Below are positions 1-7,339 of a DNA stretch of 43,053 nt, piece by piece (positions within the stretch are counted from its first letter, which is position 1; each line of letters opens with the position of its first letter). Made by a program: the position numbers and the translations under genes. The notes beneath the pieces are model-generated. The model had not been told where the DNA came from. It made no database searches and saw nothing but the letters and a program-made list of their open reading frames with translations. Source of the stretch: Aureimonas sp. SK2 (GTDB lineage Bacteria; Pseudomonadota; Alphaproteobacteria; Rhizobiales; Rhizobiaceae); assembly GCF_029813115.1 (NCBI RefSeq), contig NZ_JAPZDS010000021.1:1-43053 (forward strand). The letters run 5' to 3'.

Positions 1-99
1 ACGGTAGCCCTTCCGGAAGCGACGCGTGGCTCGCGTGCCGACATGGACATGGGTCGGGCCGGCAATCGTGCGCAGCCGTTCGATCAGGGTCGTCGTCAT
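1..99 (-). CDS. dld: Quinone-dependent D-lactate dehydrogenase, N-terminal fragment (runs off window)
   Basis: Only the first 33 codons are present, read leftward from an ATG at 97-99; the rest lies outside the window. The fragment reads MTTTLIERLRTIAGP, then HVHVGTRATRRFRKGYR. This resembles the N-terminus of E. coli Dld, where a short helix and SSHLLTD are followed by TARYRKGFR just before the FAD-binding domain. Dld is a peripheral membrane flavoprotein that oxidises D-lactate to pyruvate and reduces quinone. The call rests on this short match, so another FAD-linked oxidase of the same superfamily is possible. No strong ribosome-binding site precedes the ATG. The gene diverges from the sugar operon starting at 690 and shares its 590-bp upstream region. 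Confidence 0.62.
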   Translation of the reverse strand, partial: MTTTLIERLRTIAGPTHVHVGTRATRRFRKGYR

Positions 100-434
100 G
101 AAAGTCAGTCTTTCGATCGTTCCCCGGAGGGGCCTTCCGCCGGCCTGACGGCTGGAAGCCGCGCCCGGAGTGGGCAGCGCGACGTGAACTCTCTATCCGG
201 CGAGGCGGGTATCATAGACGACGATGGCGAACCCAGCGTCGCAGGGTCGGGAGGCAGACGAACTCGGCCGTTGCCGACGGCGTCGAGGAGACCGGCCATC
301 GTCGGCGCGGTTGGCGTGACCTCGATGGCCGCGCCGCGCGAGGTTGCGACCGAGGCGCCGCCAAGGTCCGGACGCAAGGCGCATCCGACCAGCTTGGCGC
401 TGTCCAACCCATCTGTCAGCATCGAAATCTCGAA

Positions 435-449
435 CGTAGCAAAACTATT
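435..449 (+). promoter_or_regulatory. Candidate RpiR operator, copy A
   Basis: The sequence CGTAGCAAAACTATT is an imperfect inverted repeat (GTAG and CTA arms around an A-rich centre). It matches copies at 612-626 and 6148-6162 (reverse strand) under the consensus yGTAGyAAwrCTA. It lies between dld and the aldehyde dehydrogenase, so it could act on either. Similar TGTAGT-type palindromes are known for RpiR-family proteins such as HexR. Assignment to the RpiR protein encoded at 4390 is inference. Confidence 0.38.
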
Positions 450-611
450 ACGTCGCCCCCTTCGATAGCGAGTCACGTCGAAATCGGCAAGCCTGCTCGA
501 GAAAAAGGAATGGCTCTCCGGACATCGAACGTACAGCGTGTGCCGTGCTGACAAGCGATTTCGTTGCGCGTAAGGCTCGATGCGGCTTCCGTCGCTTTCC
601 CGCTTGCGATA

Positions 612-626
612 TGTAGTAAAGCTATA
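612..626 (+). promoter_or_regulatory. Candidate RpiR operator, copy B
   Basis: TGTAGTAAAGCTATA lies 63 bp upstream of the aldehyde dehydrogenase ATG, where a promoter is expected. It shares the pattern TGTAGTAA-n-n-CTA with copy C (TGTAGTAATACTAGA on the reverse strand of 6148-6162) and nearly so with copy A. The T/A-rich right arm could overlap a -10 element. Repression by the RpiR protein with relief by a sugar phosphate is the expected mode for this family, but is not shown by the sequence. Confidence 0.42.
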
Positions 627-689
627 TTAGATCGGTCCGAAACTAGCCGGCGGCCCACCTTCCGGTACACGAGACCCGCAGGACGCATC

Positions 690-2147
690 ATGCTCGCAGC
701 CTACGATTCCCAGCTCTTCATCGCCGGCGAGTGGCGTCGGGGAGCGGGCGAAACCCTGCCTGTCGAGAATCCGGCGACAGGAGAGGTGATCGGCCGTATC
801 GCCGCGGCGACGGGGGCCGAGGTGGACGCCGCCGTCGCCGCGGCACGCGCGGCCTTTCAACCCTGGGCACAACTCGCCCCGAAGGAGCGCTCGGCCGCCC
901 TGCACCGGCTTGGCGAGGTGATCGCGGCCCGTGCCGACACGATGGCGCGCATCATGACCTCGGAGCAGGGCAAGCCGCTCAACGAGGCGCGCGGCGAGAT
1001 CCTCAAGCTCGCCGAAGCCTGCCATTTCTATGCCGAGGAGGCCGAGCGCGTTCACGGCGAGATCGTGCCGGGCGCGACCACCGACCACGAGAGCATGGTG
1101 GTGCGCGAGCCGATCGGCGTCGTCGGCGCGATCACACCCTGGAACTATCCGGCCGAGCTGATCGGCTGGAAACTTTGCGGCGCGCTCGCCGCCGGCTGCA
1201 CGGTCGTCATCAAGCCGGCCGAACTCACGCCCTTCACGGCGCTCGCCATCGCCGAGGCCTGCATCGAGGCAAGGATCCCGGCAGGCGTCGTCAACATCGT
1301 CACCGGCAAGGGGTCGCAGGTCGGACAGGCGCTGGTGGAGCACCGCGACATCGACAAGATCGCCTTCACCGGCTCCAGCGCCGTCGGCCTCCATATCCAA
1401 CGCACGACCCCGATCGTGCGGCGCATGTCGCTGGAGCTCGGCGGCAACTGCCCGCTGATCGTCGCGCCCTCGGCCGATCTGGACGCGGCGGCCAAGGGTG
1501 CCGCGCGGCGGGGCTTCCGCAACATGGGCCAGATCTGCATCGCGGTGAACCGCATCTACGTCGCCCGGCCGCACTACGAGGCTTTCCTCGACAAGCTGAA
1601 GGGGGCGGTGGATAGGCTCACCATCGCCAACGGTTTGGAAAAGCCCGATGCCGATCTTGGGGCCATGGCTTCGGCCGAGCCGCTGGAAAAGACAAAGGCG
1701 CATCTTGCCGACGCATTGGAGAAAGGCGCGCGGCTCGTGGCGGGCGGCTCGGCGCCGGAGGGCGAGGCCTTCTCGCGCGGGCACTTCTTCCGCCCGACCG
1801 TCGTTGCGGACTGCACCCACGGGATGAAGGTGATGACGGAGGAAACCTTCGGCCCGCTCGTCGGCGTCGCGCCCTTCGACACGCTCGGTGAGGCGGCTGC
1901 GCTTGCCAACGACACGCCCTACGGCCTCGCCTCCTACATCTATGCCCGCGACATGAACGAGGTGCGCACCCTTTCGCGCCGGCTCGACTACGGCAACGTC
2001 GCGGTCAACAACGTCGATGCCGGCGTGATGAACGCGCCCTATGGAGGGCGCAAGCAGAGCGGCGTCGGCTACGAGCATGGCCGCGAGGGGATGCTGGAAT
2101 ATCTGAACTTCAAGCATATCCGCATCCGCTACGACGAGGCGCGCTGA
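690..2147 (+). CDS. NAD(P)-dependent aldehyde dehydrogenase (succinate-semialdehyde/betaine-aldehyde type)
   Basis: A 485-aa protein of normal length for the superfamily. Visible landmarks are the N-terminal FIAGEW and PATGE motifs, the cofactor-site stretch GAITPWNYP, the FTGSSAVG helix, general-base Glu249 in LELGG and catalytic Cys283 in GQICIAVNR, then the C-terminal EETFGP. It oxidises an aldehyde to the carboxylate in the cytoplasm. The true substrate is not evident; sugar-derived aldehydes such as glycolaldehyde are plausible beside a kinase and a sugar importer. The ATG at 690 is chosen because homologous sequence begins there, although the frame stays open to 564. Only 4 bp separate it from the following kinase, so the two are cotranscribed. 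Copies A and B of the putative RpiR operator lie upstream. Confidence 0.9.
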   Translation: MLAAYDSQLFIAGEWRRGAGETLPVENPATGEVIGRIAAATGAEVDAAVAAARAAFQPWAQLAPKERSAALHRLGEVIAARADTMARIMTSEQGKPLNEARGEILKLAEACHFYAEEAERVHGEIVPGATTDHESMVVREPIGVVGAITPWNYPAELIGWKLCGALAAGCTVVIKPAELTPFTALAIAEACIEARIPAGVVNIVTGKGSQVGQALVEHRDIDKIAFTGSSAVGLHIQRTTPIVRRMSLELGGNCPLIVAPSADLDAAAKGAARRGFRNMGQICIAVNRIYVARPHYEAFLDKLKGAVDRLTIANGLEKPDADLGAMASAEPLEKTKAHLADALEKGARLVAGGSAPEGEAFSRGHFFRPTVVADCTHGMKVMTEETFGPLVGVAPFDTLGEAAALANDTPYGLASYIYARDMNEVRTLSRRLDYGNVAVNNVDAGVMNAPYGGRKQSGVGYEHGREGMLEYLNFKHIRIRYDEAR

Positions 2148-2151
2148 TCCC

Positions 2152-3672
2152 ATGACCGAGTGCCTCCTCGGGATCGATATCGGAACCTCCGGATGCAAGG
2201 CGCTTCTGGCCGGCCTCGACGGCGCGGTTCTGGCAAGCCGCACCGAGACCTACCCCCTGTCCCAGCCGCGTCCCGGCTGGAGCGAGCAGAACCCCGCCGA
2301 CTGGGTGGACGCCGCGCGCCGTGCCGTCGGCTCCCTCCTCGCCGAGAACCCGGACCTGTCGGTGAAGGCGATCGGCCTGTCCGGCCAGATGCACGGGCTG
2401 ACGCCGCTCGATGCGGCGCACCGGGTGCTGCGCCCGGCGATCCTTTGGAACGACCAGCGCAACGCCGCCGAATGTGCTGAAGCCACGGATCGCGCCGGCG
2501 GCGAGGCGGCGCTTCTCGCGCTCACCAACAACCGGATGCTGGCCGGCTATACCGGTGGCAAGATCCTCTGGATGCGCGCGCACGAGCCCGAGCTCTTCGG
2601 CCGGCTCGCCCATGTCCTCAACCCGAAGGACTATCTGCGCCTCGTCCTCACCGGCGAACGCGCGACCGAGGTTTCCGATGCCTCCGGCACGGGTCTCTTC
2701 GACACGCGCGCTCGCCGCTGGTCGACCGAGCTTCTGGACCGTCTCGACCTTTCGCCCGATCTCCTGCCGCCGGTGCACGAATCCTCTACGGTGAGCGGGC
2801 GCCTCAGCGCCTCGGGGGCGGCGCTGCTTGGGCTCTCGGAGGGCATCCCGGTCGTCGGTGGCGGTGGCGACGCCGTGATCCAGACGCTGGGCTCGGGCGT
2901 CATCGTGCCGGGCGAAATCCAGACCACCATCGGCACGGCCGGCATCGTCGCCTGCGCCCTCGACCGGCCCAGCGACAATCCCGGCGGCCGGCTTCAGGTC
3001 TTCTGCAACGTCGACCCCGCCATGTGGCACTGCATGGGCGTCTCGCTGAATGCCGGGGGGGCCATGAGCTGGTTCCGGGGCCTTGCCGCCGACTTCGCGG
3101 GTGGCGAGGCGCCCTCGTTCGACGCCCTCGTGGCGCGCGCGGCAACGAGCCCAGCCAGTGCCAAAGGCCTCCTCTTCCTGCCCTACCTCTTCGGCGAGCG
3201 CTGCCCGCACCCCGATCCCGCCGCCCGTGGCGCGTTCGTCGGCCTGACAGCCCGACACGGGGCGGCCGACATGACGCGCGCCGTGATGGAAGGCGTCGTG
3301 CATGGACTGTTCGACATCTTCGCCGTCATGGAAGAAGCCGGCATCGGACGCGGCATCGTCAAGGCGTCGGGCGGCGGCGCCCGCTCGCCGCTCTGGCGCC
3401 AGATGCAGGCCGACCTCTTCGGTTGCGACGTCGTGACGACGGAGGGCGCGGCAGAGGGCGGCGCCTTCGGCGCGGCCCTCCTAGCCGGGGTCGGCATCGG
3501 TGTCTGGCCGGACGCCACGAGCGCCGCCGCCGTCTGCCGCGCGGTGACGCGCGACGCGCCGAACCCGGATACGGGCGCCGTCTACGAGGCCGCGAACCGC
3601 ATCTACCGCACCCTTCATTCCGCCCTCGCGCAGGCCTCGACCGATCTCGGCCACCCGCGCCTGGACCCGTGA
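2152..3672 (+). CDS. xylB: FGGY-family carbohydrate kinase, xylulokinase type
   Basis: A 506-aa cytoplasmic kinase expected to phosphorylate D-xylulose or a related ketopentose with ATP. The N-terminal ATPase lobe begins GIDIGTSGCKALL, and the xylulokinase fingerprint SGQMHG follows at about residues 77-82. LWNDQR is also present. A GGGGD motif places the likely catalytic Asp at residue 240, and the C-terminal lobe has ASGGGARSPLWRQ for nucleotide binding. Length fits the family (about 480-510). No xylose isomerase or pentitol dehydrogenase is encoded beside it, so the sugar is probably made into a ketose elsewhere or imported as one; related ketoses such as ribulose cannot be excluded. It lies in an operon between the aldehyde dehydrogenase and a HAD phosphatase. 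Confidence 0.86.
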   Translation: MTECLLGIDIGTSGCKALLAGLDGAVLASRTETYPLSQPRPGWSEQNPADWVDAARRAVGSLLAENPDLSVKAIGLSGQMHGLTPLDAAHRVLRPAILWNDQRNAAECAEATDRAGGEAALLALTNNRMLAGYTGGKILWMRAHEPELFGRLAHVLNPKDYLRLVLTGERATEVSDASGTGLFDTRARRWSTELLDRLDLSPDLLPPVHESSTVSGRLSASGAALLGLSEGIPVVGGGGDAVIQTLGSGVIVPGEIQTTIGTAGIVACALDRPSDNPGGRLQVFCNVDPAMWHCMGVSLNAGGAMSWFRGLAADFAGGEAPSFDALVARAATSPASAKGLLFLPYLFGERCPHPDPAARGAFVGLTARHGAADMTRAVMEGVVHGLFDIFAVMEEAGIGRGIVKASGGGARSPLWRQMQADLFGCDVVTTEGAAEGGAFGAALLAGVGIGVWPDATSAAAVCRAVTRDAPNPDTGAVYEAANRIYRTLHSALAQASTDLGHPRLDP

Positions 3673-3697
3673 CTCGAAGGCCAGGAGCCCCTTGCCG

Positions 3698-4384
3698 ATG
3701 CCCTCCCCCTCCGCCACCGCCGACGTCCTGATCTTCGATCTCGACGGCACGCTGATCGACAGCGCCCACGACATCGCGGCGGCCGTCAACGAATACCTCG
3801 CCTCGAAGGGCTGGCCGGAGCAGGATCCGGCCTTCGTCGAGGGCTTCATCGGCAATGGCCCGCGACGGCTGCTTCTCGATCTCCTGAAGGCTGTCGGCCT
3901 GCCGCATGACGATGCATTGGTGGACGAGGCCGTGCCGACCTACATCGCCAACTACGAACGAAGCCCGGCGCGCCATACCCGCTTCTACGCTCATGTCGAG
4001 GAAGACCTACGGCTCCTGCGCGATGCCGGTTTCCGGCTGGGCCTGTGCACCAACAAGCCGCATGCGCTGACGCTGAAGGTGCTCGACCTCCTCGGCATCG
4101 CGCCGCTGTTCGAGGCCGTGGTCGGGGCCGACGCCGCACCGGCCTGCAAGCCCGATCCGGCCCATCTTCTGACGGTGTGCGAGCGCATGGATGTCGCGCC
4201 CGCGCGCGTCGCCTATGTCGGCGACACGGCCGTCGACCAAGCGACGGCAATGGGCGCCGGCATTCCATTCCACGCCGTGCCCTGGGGAGGCGGATCGCTC
4301 CTGCAGGTGGACGACGCCTTTCGTCTGGAGCGGCTTGCCGACCTCCTCGCGCTCAAGCCAGCCGCCACCCGCCGGTCCGCCTGA
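3698..4384 (+). CDS. HAD-family hydrolase, phosphoglycolate phosphatase-like
   Basis: A 228-aa haloacid-dehalogenase phosphatase. Motif I is FDLDGTL with nucleophile Asp14 and acid/base Asp16, motif II is the Thr of CTNKP, motif III is the Lys of ACKPDP and motif IV is GDTAVD. A helical cap between motifs I and II is typical of the Gph/PGP subgroup. It should dephosphorylate a small phosphate ester such as 2-phosphoglycolate or a sugar phosphate. The ATG at 3698 is preferred over a TTG six bases earlier because CAGGAG (3682-3687) is then well spaced. The context suggests clearing of a side product or a dedicated step of the sugar pathway, but the substrate is unknown. Confidence 0.87.
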   Translation: MPSPSATADVLIFDLDGTLIDSAHDIAAAVNEYLASKGWPEQDPAFVEGFIGNGPRRLLLDLLKAVGLPHDDALVDEAVPTYIANYERSPARHTRFYAHVEEDLRLLRDAGFRLGLCTNKPHALTLKVLDLLGIAPLFEAVVGADAAPACKPDPAHLLTVCERMDVAPARVAYVGDTAVDQATAMGAGIPFHAVPWGGGSLLQVDDAFRLERLADLLALKPAATRRSA

Positions 4385-4389
4385 CGCCG

Positions 4390-5229
4390 ATGACGACGAG
4401 CCTTCTTCAGCGCATTCTGTCGGAACGCGAGATGATGGGCGCGGCGGAGCGCCGCGTCGCCGACATCGTCGCGACCGATCCCAACGCCGTGATCCACATG
4501 AGCATGGCGACCCTGTCGCAGAAGTCCGGGGTCAGCGATCCCACGATCGTGCGCTTCTGCCGCCGCTTTGGTTTCGAAGGCTACGGCGACTTCAAGCTCT
4601 TTCTGGCGCAGAGCCTCGTACCCTCCGCGCCCTTCGCCTACGAGCAGATCATTCCCGGCGATTCCATCGCCAACATCGTGCGCAAGACGGCGCGCAACTC
4701 GCTGAACGCCATCCAACGGGCGCTCGAGGACCTCGAGCCGCCGCAGCTCGAAGAGGCGGCCAAGCGCCTCCAGGCGGCGACGTGGATCGGCATCTACGCC
4801 TCGGGCATCTCCGAAATCACCGCGCTCGACGCCGAACACAAGTTCCAGCGCCTCGGCATCCGCTGCGAGGCGCTGATCGGGCGCAAGAAGCAGTGGCTCC
4901 ATGCGGAGACCTCGAGGCCGGGCGAGGTCGCGCTGATCTTCTCGCAGTCCGGCCACACCAAGCAGATGGTGGACATCGCGACCGCCGCGCGGGCGGGCGG
5001 GGCCGAGGTCGTCTCCGTAACGGCGGCCGACAGCCCGCTTTCGGCGGTGACCGACGCGCTCGTGGCCGTCGTGCCCTACGACCGAACAGAGCTGCTGACC
5101 CCGCTCGCCTCGCGGCTCAACCACCATCTCGTCGTCAACATGCTCGTCACGTCGATCGCCATGATCGGCGGCAGCGAGTTTCCCGATCAGCTGCCGGCGC
5201 TCGATTCCTGGCAGACCGAAAAGATCTGA
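4390..5229 (+). CDS. RpiR-family transcriptional regulator with SIS domain
   Basis: A 279-aa regulator. The N-terminal helix-turn-helix (residues 1-77) carries SQKSGVSDPTIVRFCRRFGFEGYGDFK in two adjoining helices, characteristic of RpiR proteins. The C-terminal SIS domain (about 115-260) binds phosphosugars; its signature stretch IFSQSGHTKQMVDIA is intact. It starts 5 bp after the HAD gene and belongs to the same operon as rpiA. The likely job is sensing a pentose or ketose phosphate and controlling this locus. Three similar 15-bp sites at 435, 612 and 6148 are its best candidate operators. Whether it represses or activates cannot be told from the sequence; the position of the site at the importer promoter favours repression. 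Confidence 0.93.
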   Translation: MTTSLLQRILSEREMMGAAERRVADIVATDPNAVIHMSMATLSQKSGVSDPTIVRFCRRFGFEGYGDFKLFLAQSLVPSAPFAYEQIIPGDSIANIVRKTARNSLNAIQRALEDLEPPQLEEAAKRLQAATWIGIYASGISEITALDAEHKFQRLGIRCEALIGRKKQWLHAETSRPGEVALIFSQSGHTKQMVDIATAARAGGAEVVSVTAADSPLSAVTDALVAVVPYDRTELLTPLASRLNHHLVVNMLVTSIAMIGGSEFPDQLPALDSWQTEKI

Positions 5230-5291
5230 AGGCCCGTCTCGGCCTCCCTCCCCCCGCGACCAACGCGGCACAGGCAAGCATGGAGAACCCT

Positions 5292-6005
5292 ATGAGCGCA
5301 CAGGACGAAGCGAAACGCGTGGCCGGGCGCCGCGTCATCGAGGAGTTCGTGACGGACGGCATGAAGCTCGGCCTCGGCTCGGGCACGACGTCGCATTTCT
5401 TCGTGCGCGAGCTTGGAAAGCACGTGGCCAACGGCCTGCGCCTCACCTGCACCACGACGTCGCGCGCCACCAACCAGGTCGCGCGGGAATCGGGCATCGA
5501 GCTGATCGACCCGAACGAGATCGGCGAGCTCGACCTCACGGTCGACGGGCCGGACGAGATCGACCGTCAGTTCAACATGATCAAGGGCGGCGGCGCGTGC
5601 CTTCTCTGGGAGAAGATCATCGCCCACGCCTCCAGGCGGATGATCACGATCTGCGACGAGACCAAGATCGTCGACCGGCTCGGCACGTTCCCCCTGCCTG
5701 TGGAGGTCGTGCAGTTCGCCTGGAAGCAGACGCAGCGCATAGTGGAGGCGACCCTTGCCGAGCATGGGATCGAGGGCGCCACGATCGAGCGGCGGCTGCG
5801 CGAGGGCCAGCCCGTCGTCACCGACAGCGGCAACTTCATCCTCGACTGCCGCTGCGGGCCGGTGATCGCCGAGCCCGCCCCGCTGGAGATCGCCCTCAAT
5901 CGCATCCCCGGCGTGGTGGAGAACGGCCTCTTCACGCGCGAGTCGGCGGGCATGGTCGTCGGCAAGTTCGACGGCACCTCCGACGTGCTCATGCGCAAAA
6001 TCTAG
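5292..6005 (+). CDS. rpiA: Ribose-5-phosphate isomerase A
   Basis: A 237-aa enzyme interconverting ribose 5-phosphate and ribulose 5-phosphate in the non-oxidative pentose phosphate pathway. Family motifs are complete: GLGSGTTSHFF near the N-terminus (phosphate binding), DLTVDGPDEID with the catalytic Asp residues, and IKGGGACLLWEK with the Lys and Glu of the active site, then GTFPLPVEVV. The ATG at 5292 is preferred because GGAG at 5282-5285 is properly spaced; an in-frame ATG lies at 5280. Its placement directly after the RpiR regulator suggests that xylulose or ribulose 5-phosphate produced by the kinase is fed to the pentose phosphate pathway. The organism may have a second housekeeping copy elsewhere. 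Confidence 0.95.
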   Translation: MSAQDEAKRVAGRRVIEEFVTDGMKLGLGSGTTSHFFVRELGKHVANGLRLTCTTTSRATNQVARESGIELIDPNEIGELDLTVDGPDEIDRQFNMIKGGGACLLWEKIIAHASRRMITICDETKIVDRLGTFPLPVEVVQFAWKQTQRIVEATLAEHGIEGATIERRLREGQPVVTDSGNFILDCRCGPVIAEPAPLEIALNRIPGVVENGLFTRESAGMVVGKFDGTSDVLMRKI

Positions 6006-6043
6006 TAAAGCAAGATTTCCTTCGGCACTACGCCATCGAACGT

Positions 6044-6059
6044 CGGCCATTAGCGGCCG
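6044..6059 (+). terminator. Weak hairpin downstream of rpiA
   Basis: CGGCC, a 6-nt loop, then GGCCG, 39 bp after the rpiA stop. There is no T-run, so it may only attenuate read-through into the importer genes. Low confidence. Confidence 0.22.
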
Positions 6060-6147
6060 GCGCCACGCCGCACATGCATCTCGCCGCTCCCGCTCCGGCA
6101 GCATTTCGAGCCCCGGCCACGGGACTTCTTGACGGCTCGCCGCAACG

Positions 6148-6162
6148 TCTAGTATTACTACA
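6148..6162 (-). promoter_or_regulatory. Candidate RpiR operator, copy C, at the importer promoter
   Basis: On the reverse strand this reads TGTAGTAATACTAGA; its core TAGTA-T-TACTA is a perfect 5-bp inverted repeat around one base. It lies 30 bp before the substrate-binding-protein ATG. A TTGACG at 6129-6134 could be a -35 box, in which case the site covers the -10 region and a bound protein would block RNA polymerase. It matches copies A and B upstream of the aldehyde dehydrogenase, tying importer and enzymes into one regulon. Confidence 0.48.
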
Positions 6163-6191
6163 TTTATCGCTCTGGGAGGAGAAGCAGCCCC

Positions 6192-7268
6192 ATGCCACAG
6201 ATCAATCGTCGCCATCTCTTGCAAGCCGGCGCCGCGCTCGGCGCCACTGCCCTTGTGGGGGGTCGGGCCGCCTTCGCGCAGGAAGCGGTCTTCGTGCCCT
6301 ACAGCAACAAGAGCCTCGACTATTATTTCTTCGTCATCCAGGAAGAAGCGGTGAAGCGCGCGGTCGAGGCGCAGAACTGGCGCTTCCAGGCGACGAACGC
6401 CAGCTTCGACAACACCCGGCAGCTCGAGCAGTGGCAAAGCCTCATGCTCAGCCAGCCGAGCGCCATCGTCTCCGATCCGATCGACAGCCAGGCCATCGTC
6501 AGCGCCATCCGCCGCTACAACGGGCGCAAGATTCCGGTTGCCATCATCGACACCCCGGCCGATGGCGGCGAGGTCGCCATCACCGTGTCGTTCGACAACA
6601 AGCTCGGCGGCGTCATGGCGGCGCAGGAGATCATCAAGCGCCTGACCGAAAAGCACGGCAGCCCCAAGGGCACGGTGCTGAACTGCTTCGGCGCCCTGCA
6701 GAGCGTCGCCTGGCGTCAGCGCAAGGAGGGCATGGACGAGGAGTTCGCCAAGTACCCGGACATCAAGTATCTCGCCCGCCCGACCGAAGGCGCGCTGGAC
6801 CAGATGCTCGCGGTCACGCTTTCCACCCTGTCGGAGTTCCCCGACCTCGACGCAGTCCACGCGCCGAGCGACTCGCCCTCGCGCGGCATCGTCACCGCGC
6901 TCCAGCAGCGCAACCGGTGGAAGAAGGTAGGCGAGGACGGCCACGTGATCTTCGTCAACATCGACGGCGAGCCGATCGCGCTGAAGTGGATCCAGGAAGG
7001 CTACATGGACGCCTGCGTCTCGCAGGATCCGATCGCCTATGGCGAGATCGCGGTGGAGATGCTCCACAAGCACGCCATTCCTGGACAGGCCGTGCCGCTC
7101 GGTGCCTACGAAAACACGAAGTACTTCTGGGAGAAGGGCGAGATCGTCAACGGCGCCACCGGCCCGACGCTCATCATCCCGCCCTTCGTGATCGACGGCT
7201 CCAACGCCGACGACAAGCGCCATTGGGGTGCGATCGCCGAGAAGGACTGGGGCATCCCCTACTCCTGA
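6192..7268 (+). CDS. Sugar ABC transporter substrate-binding protein (RbsB-like)
   Basis: A 358-aa periplasmic binding protein. The N-terminus has a twin-arginine-like motif (NRRHLL) followed by a hydrophobic stretch and a cleavage site near AFAQE, so export may be by the Tat route. The mature part shows the RbsB-type two-lobe fold: SDPIDSQAI, PVAIIDTPAD, VSFDNKLGGVMAAQEI and [24 protein letters not shown] at 6174-6184 is a strong ribosome-binding site. It delivers a sugar or polyol to the ATPase and permease that follow. The neighbouring xylulokinase and RpiA suggest a pentose, pentulose or pentitol, but binding residues cannot be read off with confidence. Confidence 0.92.
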   Translation: MPQINRRHLLQAGAALGATALVGGRAAFAQEAVFVPYSNKSLDYYFFVIQEEAVKRAVEAQNWRFQATNASFDNTRQLEQWQSLMLSQPSAIVSDPIDSQAIVSAIRRYNGRKIPVAIIDTPADGGEVAITVSFDNKLGGVMAAQEIIKRLTEKHGSPKGTVLNCFGALQSVAWRQRKEGMDEEFAKYPDIKYLARPTEGALDQMLAVTLSTLSEFPDLDAVHAPSDSPSRGIVTALQQRNRWKKVGEDGHVIFVNIDGEPIALKWIQEGYMDACVSQDPIAYGEIAVEMLHKHAIPGQAVPLGAYENTKYFWEKGEIVNGATGPTLIIPPFVIDGSNADDKRHWGAIAEKDWGIPYS

Positions 7269-7339
7269 TCCCCTATCCCGAAGTGCGGCGCGGAGGTCCC
7301 TGGCCCTCGCGCCGTCGTCCGGTTCCGGCGGAGGACGTC

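Larger units (their letters stand above)
100..689. other. Divergent intergenic region between dld and the aldehyde dehydrogenase
   Basis: No convincing gene was found in these 590 bases. Leftward open frames cover much of it, but they lack family motifs and a good ribosome-binding site. The stretch around 425-450 and 595-640 is richer in A+T than its surroundings and holds two related 15-bp sites (435-449 and 612-626), listed separately as candidate RpiR operators. The region must carry the promoters for dld (leftward) and the sugar operon (rightward), but no strong -35/-10 pair was identified. Confidence 0.5.

Noticed and set aside
105-554. 149-codon leftward frame between dld and the aldehyde dehydrogenase
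   Set aside because: No motif, no convincing ribosome-binding site, and the candidate operator at 435 lies inside it. A decayed gene cannot be excluded.
6001-6015. Fourth RpiR-like site TCTAGTAAAGCAAGA at the rpiA stop codon
   Set aside because: It matches copy B at 12 of 15 positions but lacks the right arm and overlaps coding sequence; kept only as a remark.
5187-7223. 678-codon leftward open frame opposite rpiA and the sugar-binding protein
   Set aside because: It crosses two well-supported genes and their intergenic region and has no recognisable domain; antisense shadow.
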